A model generated the notes under the pieces. That model had not been told where the DNA came from and did not search any database. It worked only from the letters and a program-made list of their open reading frames with translations. Both the position numbers and the translations under genes were made by a program. A stretch of DNA of 64,000 nt from Oricola nitratireducens (GTDB lineage Bacteria; Pseudomonadota; Alphaproteobacteria; Rhizobiales; Rhizobiaceae), in assembly GCF_014904745.1 (NCBI RefSeq), contig NZ_JACZCS010000014.1, positions 306,118 through 370,117 of the forward strand, in the 5' to 3' direction. Below, in pieces: positions 27,386 through 34,841 of the stretch (position 1 is its first letter; each line of letters begins with the position of its first letter).

Positions 27386-28054
27386 CTATGACGGCGGCAA
27401 TTCCCCGGCCGCCTGTTCGCCCTTGGGGCTCAGCCGGTAGATGCCGCGTTCCACCTTCTCGAACCAGCCGTAATGGTCGTCCGCCATGATGGTGCGGGCG
27501 CGGGGGACGCCGGTCGCTTTCGCCACGTCGGACGCCTTGGCGGCTCCGTTTCCGGCGAGCCATGCGGCGATGCGCATCGCGTCCTGCCGGTAGGCGGTGA
27601 CGATTGTCGTGCGGGTCGAGCCGCCGAGATTGGGATCGCCGATGCGATGGGCGAATTCGCGTAGCAATCTCGTTGTTTTCGCGTTGTTTTTTCGCGGCGC
27701 GTAGGGGCCCGGATCGAGGTGGATTTCGCAGAAGCCGTCATCCGGCCGGACGGTGATCAGGCCGAGGCCAAGCCGGCGGCAGAGCTTCTTGTTGCCTTTC
27801 AAGGAGGATAGGAACGGCCGGCCCTTGCCGCGCGGCACGGCGACATAAACCGCATCGGTGATCGCCAGACGCTCGATCGCCTGGTGGAACAGCGACAGGG
27901 TGAAGCCGGTTTTCAGTTCGACGATGACCGGCGGCTCGGCGCCGCGGACCGCCATGACGTCGGCGGCCCCGACTTCCGATTTCACCTCGTAGCCCTGGTC
28001 CTCCAGCAGTTTCTTGACCGGGGGATAGAGGTCGGTCTCCTTGAGCTTTGTCAC
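27386..28054 (-). CDS. DUF2161 family, putative PD-(D/E)XK-type nuclease-fold protein
   Basis: Protein of 222 aa. No ATG is available at the family start, so a GTG at 28054 (reading VTKLKETDLYPPVKKLLE) is used; it lies 8 bp after the upstream gene's stop, implying coupling. The nuclease-like core is VGAADVMAVRG then PPVIVELKTGFT (D-x(n)-E-x-K). The C-terminal part resembles a winged helix (GAAKASDVAKATGVPRARTIM). The family is described as putative phosphodiesterase; the substrate is unknown. Confidence 0.85.
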   Translation of the reverse strand: MTKLKETDLYPPVKKLLEDQGYEVKSEVGAADVMAVRGAEPPVIVELKTGFTLSLFHQAIERLAITDAVYVAVPRGKGRPFLSSLKGNKKLCRRLGLGLITVRPDDGFCEIHLDPGPYAPRKNNAKTTRLLREFAHRIGDPNLGGSTRTTIVTAYRQDAMRIAAWLAGNGAAKASDVAKATGVPRARTIMADDHYGWFEKVERGIYRLSPKGEQAAGELPPS

Positions 28055-28062
28055 ACCACCGG

Positions 28063-28998
28063 TCAGACGGGATTGTTGAAGGTATCGCAATCCTCGAGCC
28101 TGCCGGACTGGAAGCCGCGGTCGAACCATTCGCGCCGCTGCGCCGAGGTGCCGTGGTTGAAGCTTTCCGGGACGACATAACCTTGGGTGCGGCGCTGGAT
28201 GGCGTCGTCGCCAATCTGGGTCGCGGCGTTCAGCGCCTCTTCCAGATCGCCCTTTTCCAGAAGCCCCTTCTGCGCCGTGTAATGGCCCCAAATGCCGGCG
28301 AAGCAGTCGGCCTGGAGTTCGACGCGCACCGACAACGCATTGGCCTCGGCCTGGCTCATCGTCTGGCGCATGCGGTTGAACTGCGGCAGCACGCCGATCA
28401 GGTTCTGGACGTGGTGGCCGACCTCGTGGGCGAGCACATAGGCCTGGGCGAAATCGCCCGAGGCTTTGAAGCGGCGCGCCAGCTCGTCGTAGAAGGACAG
28501 GTCGATATAGAGCTTGCGGTCGTTGGGGCAGTAGAACGGCCCGGAGGCGGCGCTGGCGAAGCCGCAGGCGGACGAGACCTGGCCCTCGAAAAGAACGAGG
28601 ATCGGCTTGGGATAGGTCTTGCCGTTTGCCTGGAAGATGCCGTCCCAGACATCCTCAGTCTCGGCGAGTACCGTGGCGACGAACTGAGTCGTCGCGTCGT
28701 TGCGCACGGGACCGGACGGAGCCTGCGAAGTCTGCGTCTGCGTCTGCGGCACGATCTCGCCGAACGGATTGTCGCCGCCGCCGGCGAGAATCGCCAGCGG
28801 ATCGATACCGCAGGAGCGCAGCACGAAGAACAGGATGATCAGCATGATAATACCGGAAATCCCGCCGCCGCCGGTGCGCACCACCCGCCCGGAGGAGGGA
28901 ATGCGGACGCGCGGGCGCGGTGAATAACCGACATTGCGCGTGCGCTGGCCGCGTCGGTCCTCGATATTGGTGCTTTGACGGCGGCCTTCCAGACGCAT
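28063..28998 (-). CDS. neutral zinc metallopeptidase (YpfJ-like), membrane-anchored
   Basis: Protein of 311 aa started at 28998, with GAGGAG 7 bp upstream. An Arg-rich N-terminus with a GGGGISG stretch is followed by one membrane segment (IIMLIILFFVLRSCGI). The catalytic domain carries HEVGHH (about residues 191-196; HExxH zinc ligands) and the third ligand region VELQADCFAGIWGHY. FNHGTSAQRREWFDRGFQSG is the conserved family C-terminus. Its targets are unknown. It is followed by the DUF2161 gene with 8 bp between. Confidence 0.92.
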   Translation of the reverse strand: MRLEGRRQSTNIEDRRGQRTRNVGYSPRPRVRIPSSGRVVRTGGGGISGIIMLIILFFVLRSCGIDPLAILAGGGDNPFGEIVPQTQTQTSQAPSGPVRNDATTQFVATVLAETEDVWDGIFQANGKTYPKPILVLFEGQVSSACGFASAASGPFYCPNDRKLYIDLSFYDELARRFKASGDFAQAYVLAHEVGHHVQNLIGVLPQFNRMRQTMSQAEANALSVRVELQADCFAGIWGHYTAQKGLLEKGDLEEALNAATQIGDDAIQRRTQGYVVPESFNHGTSAQRREWFDRGFQSGRLEDCDTFNNPV

Positions 28999-29069
28999 TG
29001 TGATGCTCCTCACGCTAAGGCGTTATCAATGCCCCGGAAACGCGAAGGCTTCAAGACGGAAGGCCGGCG

Positions 29070-30242
29070 TCAGGCCATCGACAGCGGACGCGCGGGCTTG
29101 CGGCGCCAGGTTAGCACGAAAATCGTCACGACAAGGATCGCGGAGGCGACGAAACCGAGCCACGGCACGGGTGCGACGGCCAGCACCCGCCCGCCGATCA
29201 CGCTGCCGGCGGCGATGCCGAAATACATCGCGGACACGTTGAGCGGCATGGTCAGATGAGCAAGCTCCGGCGCGAGCGCGACGAGCCGGCTCGCCTGGGC
29301 GGGCGGGAAAGTCCAGCCGATGACGCCCCAGGGAAACATCAGGGCGATCAGTGCGGGGCCGGCGAGCGAACTCGGTACAAATTCCGCGACAAGGCCGATG
29401 GCGAGCGCCAGGATCACGCCGCCGGAAAGCGCGATCGCCACGACCCGGGTGGGGCCGAGACGGTCTGCCAGCCGGCCGCTCACGGCGTTACCGGCAACCG
29501 CGCCGAGGCCGAAGACGAGCAGCAGCAGCGATACCGCGGTCTTCGGCAGGCCGACGCCGTCGATGGCGAGGGGCGCGAGATAGGCGATCAGCGTGAAGCC
29601 GGCGGCCAGGTAGAGAAAGGTGACGGCAAGCGCCGGAAACACGCCCGGCCGGGCGACGGCAAGGATCCGTTCGCCGAGCGACAGCCGCACGCCCTCGATA
29701 TCGCCGGGCAGGCGGAACCAGAGGATGGCGAGGCAGATGACCGCGATCACGCCGATGAACAGGAAGGTGAAGCGCCAGCCGACGAGATCGCCGATCAGCG
29801 CGCCGAGCGGCGCACCGAAGGCGACGGCGAAGGTGGTTCCGGCGAGCACGGCGGAAACCGCGCGCGCCCGGTGTGCCGGATCCGAAAGCGCGATCGCCGT
29901 CGACTGGGCGGTGGAGGCGTAGAGGCCAGTGAAGGCGCCCATGACGATTTGCGCCGCCATCAGTGCCCCGTAGGACGCGGCGGTCGCGGCGAACAGGTTC
30001 GCGGCGATGAAGAAGGCGAGCGCGAAGGCGATGACGCGGCGCCTGTCGACGCTGCCGGTCACGGTCGCAAGGATCGGCGTACCGATGGCATAGGACAGCG
30101 AAAAGGCGGTCATCAGCAAGCCGGCCTTCGGAACGGTGGTGCCGACCCCGTCGGCGATCAGCGGAAGCAGGCCAGCAAAGACGAAAGCGACGGTCGAGGT
30201 GGCGAATGCCCCGATCGCCAGCCATATGAGACGGCGGTCCAT
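29070..30242 (-). CDS. MFS transporter (AraJ/sugar-efflux type)
   Basis: Twelve-segment inner-membrane efflux protein of 390 aa. The family motif A region appears as GSVDRRRVIAFAL after the second helix and again as GRLADRLGPTRVV in the second half, and QIVMGAFTGLYASTAQSTAIAL matches the DHA1 drug or sugar efflux group. It is divergent from an ArsR-family regulator, and a perfect GTTCAA/TTGAAC palindrome lies in the 101-bp gap, so it is probably derepressed by the regulator's ligand. Confidence 0.92.
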   Translation of the reverse strand: MDRRLIWLAIGAFATSTVAFVFAGLLPLIADGVGTTVPKAGLLMTAFSLSYAIGTPILATVTGSVDRRRVIAFALAFFIAANLFAATAASYGALMAAQIVMGAFTGLYASTAQSTAIALSDPAHRARAVSAVLAGTTFAVAFGAPLGALIGDLVGWRFTFLFIGVIAVICLAILWFRLPGDIEGVRLSLGERILAVARPGVFPALAVTFLYLAAGFTLIAYLAPLAIDGVGLPKTAVSLLLLVFGLGAVAGNAVSGRLADRLGPTRVVAIALSGGVILALAIGLVAEFVPSSLAGPALIALMFPWGVIGWTFPPAQASRLVALAPELAHLTMPLNVSAMYFGIAAGSVIGGRVLAVAPVPWLGFVASAILVVTIFVLTWRRKPARPLSMA

Positions 30243-30255
30243 GAAGATGTCCTTA

Positions 30256-30273
30256 GTTCAAAATTACTTGAAC
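30256..30273. promoter_or_regulatory. operator candidate for the divergent ArsR-family regulator
   Basis: GTTCAA (30256-30261) and TTGAAC (30268-30273) form a perfect 6-bp inverted repeat with a 6-base spacer, 14 bp upstream of the MFS start. Further GTTCAA/TTGAA half sites occur up to the arsR start (around 30275-30335). This is a typical layout for a dimeric winged-helix repressor. Confidence 0.6.
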
Positions 30274-30343
30274 TTTTGAACTTTATGCGCAAAATGTCAA
30301 TTTCAAAGAGTTGAAGCAAGGTTCAAAACGGCTAATCTGCGCC

Positions 30344-30706
30344 ATGCACATTTGGCACCCGACCCGAGACCAGATCAGCCTGGCCAACGTGCTCGCCGTC
30401 CTCGGCGACCCGACGCGGCTCGCCATCGTCGCCTATCTGGCGCGCAACGACGGCAACGCCCTGGCCTGCGGGACGTTCAATCCGCTCGGCTCGAAAACCA
30501 AGATCAGCTACCACCTCGCCAAGATGCGCGAAGCCGGGATCACGCATACCGAGGTCTCCGGCACGAACCGGCTGATCACGCTGCGACGTGACGACCTGGA
30601 AGCGCGGTTTCCCGGCCTGCTCGATTCCATTCTCGCCGCCGCCGGCGATCTGCCGCCCCTCGACGCGGGCACCAGCCCGGCCGAAGACACGGCGATCGAG
30701 GGGTGA
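30344..30706 (+). CDS. ArsR family transcriptional regulator
   Basis: Winged-helix regulator of 120 aa. The ATG at 30344 is preferred over a TTG 33 bp upstream, since family members begin close to HPTRDQISLANVLAVLGDPTRLAIVAYL. The recognition helix region is GSKTKISYHLAKMREAGITHTEVSG, followed by the wing NRLITLRRDDLEARFPGLL. No ArsR-type CxC metal motif is seen, so it is more likely to sense an organic ligand. It probably represses the divergent MFS gene. Confidence 0.92.
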   Translation: MHIWHPTRDQISLANVLAVLGDPTRLAIVAYLARNDGNALACGTFNPLGSKTKISYHLAKMREAGITHTEVSGTNRLITLRRDDLEARFPGLLDSILAAAGDLPPLDAGTSPAEDTAIEG

Positions 30707-30740
30707 GCCCCTGCCCATAACCACCTGAAAATCCTCGACT

Positions 30741-31262
30741 TTAAACCGATCCTGGCTTGCCGATCCGGCCGCCGCGGCGCAGCAGGTCGGGCCAGGCTTT
30801 CGCCGCGACGAAAACGGTGAAGGCGGCAGCCAGCGCGACCGTCGCATATCCCGTCCAGGGCGCATCGCCGTGGAAGGCCAGCCGGTTCATCAGCCGGCCC
30901 GGCAGGAAGGTGAACGCGCCTGCCCCGATCAGCGCGAACAGGTAAAGCATGCGCATGGCGTTCAAATGTTTCGGAATATCCCTGCGCCGCGCGGCGCGTA
31001 CGGCAGCGACCAACGAGACGAGCACCACCACCGAGAGAATGTGGATCGGACTGAAGGGCCCGACGAGGCGAATCGTGTGGATCGCGAACGAGGTCAGGGC
31101 GGTGACCGCCATCAGAGCGACCCAGGCCTTGCCGAGATTGCGATGCAGGCGGTCGCCCTTGCGGCGGATCAGGACATAGCCGCCCAGAAAAAAGGCGAGG
31201 ATCGCCGCAACCATGTGCAGCTGGATCGCGAGGGACGCGTGGGTGAATTCGGCAAGGTTCAT
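30741..31262 (-). CDS. DUF2306 family membrane protein
   Basis: Four-segment inner-membrane protein of 173 aa. LHMVAAILAFFLGGYVLIRRKGDRLHRNLGKAWVALM contains the conserved histidines (LHM, LHR) of the family, and RRRDIPKHLNAMRMLYLFAL is the second conserved block with a further histidine. The histidine pattern suggests heme or quinone contact, but no function is established. GGAGA precedes the start. It is divergent from a LytTR regulator (58-bp gap), which probably controls it. Confidence 0.88.
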   Translation of the reverse strand: MNLAEFTHASLAIQLHMVAAILAFFLGGYVLIRRKGDRLHRNLGKAWVALMAVTALTSFAIHTIRLVGPFSPIHILSVVVLVSLVAAVRAARRRDIPKHLNAMRMLYLFALIGAGAFTFLPGRLMNRLAFHGDAPWTGYATVALAAAFTVFVAAKAWPDLLRRGGRIGKPGSV

Positions 31263-31320
31263 GATAAATCTCCGTTGGCCTTTGCTTGGCGCTTGCGTTG
31301 CGTTTGACGCTTGCTAGGAA

Positions 31321-32178
31321 ATGCGCATGAACCGGGACAATCTCGATTACGTGGACAGGCGGCGGGACTTCGTGGACGGCAGCGCCCTGCAATTCGCGCT
31401 TCGTGAAGTGCAGGGTCTGCTGAGGCGGCCGGCTTTCTGGATCGGTCTGGCGGCGGCCATCGCGATTCTCGTCGTCACCGGCCCGTCCGGCACGCTGGCG
31501 CATTTCAACGCGCCGGAGCGGCTCGCCTATTGGGGGTCGATCGCCTTCGTTACCTTCGTCACCGGCCTGTTCGCGACGAACTTCCTGGCGCGGCTGATCC
31601 GGCCACGCATGGGCGCGCGTCTGCCGGCGATCGCGCTGGGTACCGTCCTCGCCGCCATCCCGATCACGGCGGAGGTCTGGCTCATGGATTTCGTCTTCTC
31701 CGGATCGCCTGTGCGGACACTGGCCGGGATCGGGTCGCTTTACGGCATGTGCGTCGTGATCGCGGTCTCCGTCTCGACGATCTACGACCTGTCGAGCCCG
31801 AAGAGCGGCGAGGACACGCCGCCCGTTCCTGTCGCCGACGACGCCGATCCCGGCGAAGCGCCATTCCTCAGGCGCCTGCCGGCCCGGCTCGGCAAGGAAC
31901 TCGTCTCCCTGCAGGCGCAGGACCATTATCTCGAGGTGACGACCGCAAAGGGACGCGACCTCATCCTGATGCGGCTGTCGGATGCCGAGGAGGAACTGAC
32001 GGCTTATCCCGGCATGCGGGTTCACCGCTCCTGGTGGGTCGCGCGCTCGGCCGTCGCCGGTATCGAGACGACGGGCGACCGGATGTCGGTCAGGCTTTCA
32101 AACGACGTGATCGTGCCGGTGAGCCGCGGCAAGCGGCCGGCGGTGCGAAAGTGGCTGTCCGGACAGGACGGCGCCTAA
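31321..32178 (+). CDS. membrane-anchored LytTR family transcriptional regulator
   Basis: Protein of 285 aa. The N-terminal 150 residues have about four hydrophobic segments (PAFWIGLAAAIAILVVTG, LAYWGSIAFVTFVTGLFAT, LPAIALGTVLAAIPITA, SLYGMCVVIAVSVSTI). The C-terminal 100 residues are a LytTR DNA-binding domain (KELVSLQAQDHYLEVTTAKG, MRVHRSWWVARSAVAGIE). No receiver domain is present, so signalling must come through the membrane part. An ATG six bases later (31327) has better spacing to AGGA. Likely target: the divergent DUF2306 gene. Confidence 0.9.
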   Translation: MRMNRDNLDYVDRRRDFVDGSALQFALREVQGLLRRPAFWIGLAAAIAILVVTGPSGTLAHFNAPERLAYWGSIAFVTFVTGLFATNFLARLIRPRMGARLPAIALGTVLAAIPITAEVWLMDFVFSGSPVRTLAGIGSLYGMCVVIAVSVSTIYDLSSPKSGEDTPPVPVADDADPGEAPFLRRLPARLGKELVSLQAQDHYLEVTTAKGRDLILMRLSDAEEELTAYPGMRVHRSWWVARSAVAGIETTGDRMSVRLSNDVIVPVSRGKRPAVRKWLSGQDGA

Positions 32179-32181
32179 GCG

Positions 32182-34554
32182 CTACTTCCGGCTCCGCTTG
32201 CGGGTGCCGCCGCTTTTGCGCGCGGCCTTGCGGGGACGGCGCGGCTCGTGCAGCGCTTCCGGCTCGAATTCGGCAACGGCGAGCGGTTTTGCCTCCGACC
32301 CCGAACGGACATCTGCCTCGCGCAGCGCCTTGCCGAAATCGAGCCCGGTGCGGTCCTCGATGTCCTCGACGGTGGTCAGGAACTGCGAGACACGATCGAG
32401 TTCCCCGGTGTCGGTGAAGTTCTCGGCGGCGGCCTCCTCGAGCGCTTCCGGCATCACCTCGATCAGTTCCTTCTGGTCGGCCAGAAGCGCGATCGCGCGC
32501 AATTCGCCGCCGGTGACCCAGGTCGCGATCTTCCAGAACAGGAGCGGGATCTTCGCGCCGAAGCGATAATCGAAATCCTCGTCGGTGAAGACGGGACCGG
32601 CGAAGACACTGACGCGCTGGCGCTCGGTAACGGCATTCCTAAGGACGTAGGTCTCGACCGCGCGCCAGTGCAGCTTGCCCTTTTCGCCGGGAAATGTCGG
32701 TCGGCTGCCCTGGTTGAAGAAGCCGACCTGCGGGCAGATGTTGGGAAAGAAGAACGTGTCGCGCTCGCCGGCGAGCGCCTCGCAATCGCTGCCCCATGAC
32801 GGGTCGCTGCGCAGCACGATGTGGCCGCGCTGGAAGATGCGGGCGATGCGCGCCCGCGACGAGGTGTCGGGGAAACCCGGCACGTTCTGCGACGCATAAT
32901 ATTCGTTGGTCATCTGCTCGGTCGGAAGGACGCGACGGTCCGGCATGAAGCCGGCATCGGCCTTCACGCCCTCGATGGTCAGCGCTTCGAGGCCGAGCTG
33001 GTTGAGCGTCGGGTCCGCGGTGACGGTCTTGGTCTTGCGGTCGACATGGCGTGTGCGCGCGCCGTCGACGTTGCAGGCCGTGAAATAACACAGGCCGCGA
33101 TCGGCATTCAGCTTGAGCGAGAAGTGGTGATAGGGAAGTTCGTGCCGGTCCTCGCTGCCGACCGGCGGCAACTGGTTGACGGCCAGCCTGCCGGGAATAT
33201 TCGGCGTGTCCGGCATCGGCACGATGAAACCAGGCAGGAAGCCCGGCTCGTAGCCGCCGCGGTCGGTGAAATCCTCGGTCTTCCAAGCCGCTATCTTCTC
33301 GCTGCCGGAATCCTCCCCGGCCTCCTCTTCGATGGAAGCCAACCCGGACCGGGCGACCGCCGGCATGGCGACGCCACCGAGCGAGACATTGACCTCGACC
33401 GGCACGATCAGCGTCAGCGAGCCGTCGGGATTGCGCCGCTGCATCACCGAAGCAGCGCCTTTCGCGGCCCCGCCGGCCACCGTCATTCCCTCCCCGGCCC
33501 CGCCGGTGGCCGTGGCACCGACGACGGTCCTGAACCCGCTGTCGGACAGGCGGTCCCACAGCGTCAGCGCTTCGGCGATCCTGACATCGGCGCCCTGCTC
33601 GAAGACGGCGTCGCCGTCGCGCAGCGCCTTGACGATCGCGCTGATGCGGATGCCCTCGTTGATGCGCGGCATCAGCGGCAGGCCGTCAATGCCGACCGTT
33701 TCGTGGAACGGCCCGGCCCAGTGATGTAGCGCGATGATCTCCCAGGCATTGTTGAAGACCGGCGAACCGGACGAGCCCTGCTGCGTGTCGGCGACGTAAT
33801 GCAGCACCTGCCTCGTATTGTCGCGCGAGACGATCCGGTTCTCGTGCAGGACCACCTCCTTCAGCCTGCCGTCGGGATGCTGGATGACATTCGCGACCTC
33901 GCCGAGGCTGTGCTTGTCGGTGGCGTCGAGCAGCGGCATGAAGCCGTAATGGCCGAGATCGCCGGCGCCGTCGATGCGGTCGCCAAGGGCAATGACGGAG
34001 AAGTCGAGAGCGCTGACGCCGGAGGTAACGAAACATTTCGCGGGATCGAAGGCGAAACGCGTCGGCGTCTTTATGCGGCCGTCAGGGCCGCGCTCGAGGT
34101 CGAGTTCGATGACATAGCCCCTCGCCTCGCCGGCCGACGAGATGACGTGGTTGTTGGTCATCAACAGGCCCGGCGCGATCAGGACGCCGGACCCGCGCGC
34201 CGAGCCGTTCGGCCGCGCGACGCGGGCAACGCAATTGGCGGCCCGGCGGCCGAGGTCGAGAAAGGCGACGTCGAGGAATTCCTGCGCGCCGCCCTGGATC
34301 GCTTCCGCACCGGCCAAATCGGCCTCGCGCGCCGTCTTGACCTCGTCGATCCGGACAGCGATCGCGCGGGCATTCTCCTCCGGCAAGCCGGTATTGCGCT
34401 TGATTCCGGCTGTTCGCCGGGCAATGTCGGGTTCGGCCGCGTAGGGATTGCCGCGGGCGATCTCGTAGATGGAATTCTCGATTTCGTCGACGTTTGCCTT
34501 GATGCGGTCCCGGGCCAGGTTCTCGACTTGGTAGTATTCGAGTTTTTCTTCCAT
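32182..34554 (-). CDS. trypsin-like serine protease fused to a DNA/RNA non-specific (NUC-type) endonuclease
   Basis: Protein of 790 aa. Residues 1-105 are an unassigned charged helical domain. Residues about 106-310 are a trypsin-like/V8-type peptidase with the whole triad visible: His136 in TNNHVISS, Asp184 in SALDFSVIAL, Ser262 in QGSSGSPVF. After a Gly/Ala-rich linker (about 345-370), residues about 470-690 match the Endonuclease_NS/NUC family: RIFQRGHIV (His578, with the usual DRGH read as QRGH), FPNICPQVGFFNQG (Asn605) and LHWRAVETYV. The tail ends in an Arg/Lys-rich stretch. No signal peptide is seen, so it is probably cytoplasmic. GGGGAG precedes the start. A conflict or self-destruction role is an inference from the domain fusion. 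Confidence 0.85.
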   Translation of the reverse strand: MEEKLEYYQVENLARDRIKANVDEIENSIYEIARGNPYAAEPDIARRTAGIKRNTGLPEENARAIAVRIDEVKTAREADLAGAEAIQGGAQEFLDVAFLDLGRRAANCVARVARPNGSARGSGVLIAPGLLMTNNHVISSAGEARGYVIELDLERGPDGRIKTPTRFAFDPAKCFVTSGVSALDFSVIALGDRIDGAGDLGHYGFMPLLDATDKHSLGEVANVIQHPDGRLKEVVLHENRIVSRDNTRQVLHYVADTQQGSSGSPVFNNAWEIIALHHWAGPFHETVGIDGLPLMPRINEGIRISAIVKALRDGDAVFEQGADVRIAEALTLWDRLSDSGFRTVVGATATGGAGEGMTVAGGAAKGAASVMQRRNPDGSLTLIVPVEVNVSLGGVAMPAVARSGLASIEEEAGEDSGSEKIAAWKTEDFTDRGGYEPGFLPGFIVPMPDTPNIPGRLAVNQLPPVGSEDRHELPYHHFSLKLNADRGLCYFTACNVDGARTRHVDRKTKTVTADPTLNQLGLEALTIEGVKADAGFMPDRRVLPTEQMTNEYYASQNVPGFPDTSSRARIARIFQRGHIVLRSDPSWGSDCEALAGERDTFFFPNICPQVGFFNQGSRPTFPGEKGKLHWRAVETYVLRNAVTERQRVSVFAGPVFTDEDFDYRFGAKIPLLFWKIATWVTGGELRAIALLADQKELIEVMPEALEEAAAENFTDTGELDRVSQFLTTVEDIEDRTGLDFGKALREADVRSGSEAKPLAVAEFEPEALHEPRRPRKAARKSGGTRKRSRK

Positions 34555-34571
34555 GGCGGCCGCTCCCCGCG

Positions 34572-34610
34572 CTTGGGTTTCCTCAGGGTAGTCTTGGGTT
34601 CCTCAGGGTA
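34572..34610. repeat. two 18-19-bp direct repeats at the protease-nuclease promoter
   Basis: CTTGGGTTTCCTCAGGGTA (34572-34590) and CTTGGGTTCCTCAGGGTA (34593-34610) lie 21 bp apart, about two helical turns. A perfect TATAAT on the minus strand (34611-34616) abuts them, so the repeats would cover the transcription start and early leader of the protease-nuclease gene, as an operator would. Confidence 0.55.
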
Positions 34611-34792
34611 ATTATAGTTGCAAACGTGAATTCCTGTTGACGATTTACCATGAAGGTTAACGCTACGGCGGCGGGGCCGGCACACAATGCCGCAAGCGGG
34701 GACTTTTTCTTGGAAAACAGGCGCCGGGGGGTTACATGGCGAAGCGCTTTACCCTATAGGCCGCGTCTAGCCTGAAATTCGAGAATTTTCGC

Positions 34793-34817
34793 ACCGGATG
34801 AGCCTCGCGCATCCGGT
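34793..34817 (+). other. hairpin in the carB leader
   Basis: ACCGGATG (34793-34800), loop AGCCTCGCG, CATCCGGT (34810-34817): a perfect 8-bp stem 24 bp before the carB ATG. No T-run follows, so it is not a terminator. It could mask or present the ribosome-binding region, which otherwise lacks a clear Shine-Dalgarno. Confidence 0.45.
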
Positions 34818-34841
34818 CGCTTCGCACAGCCGGACCGAACC

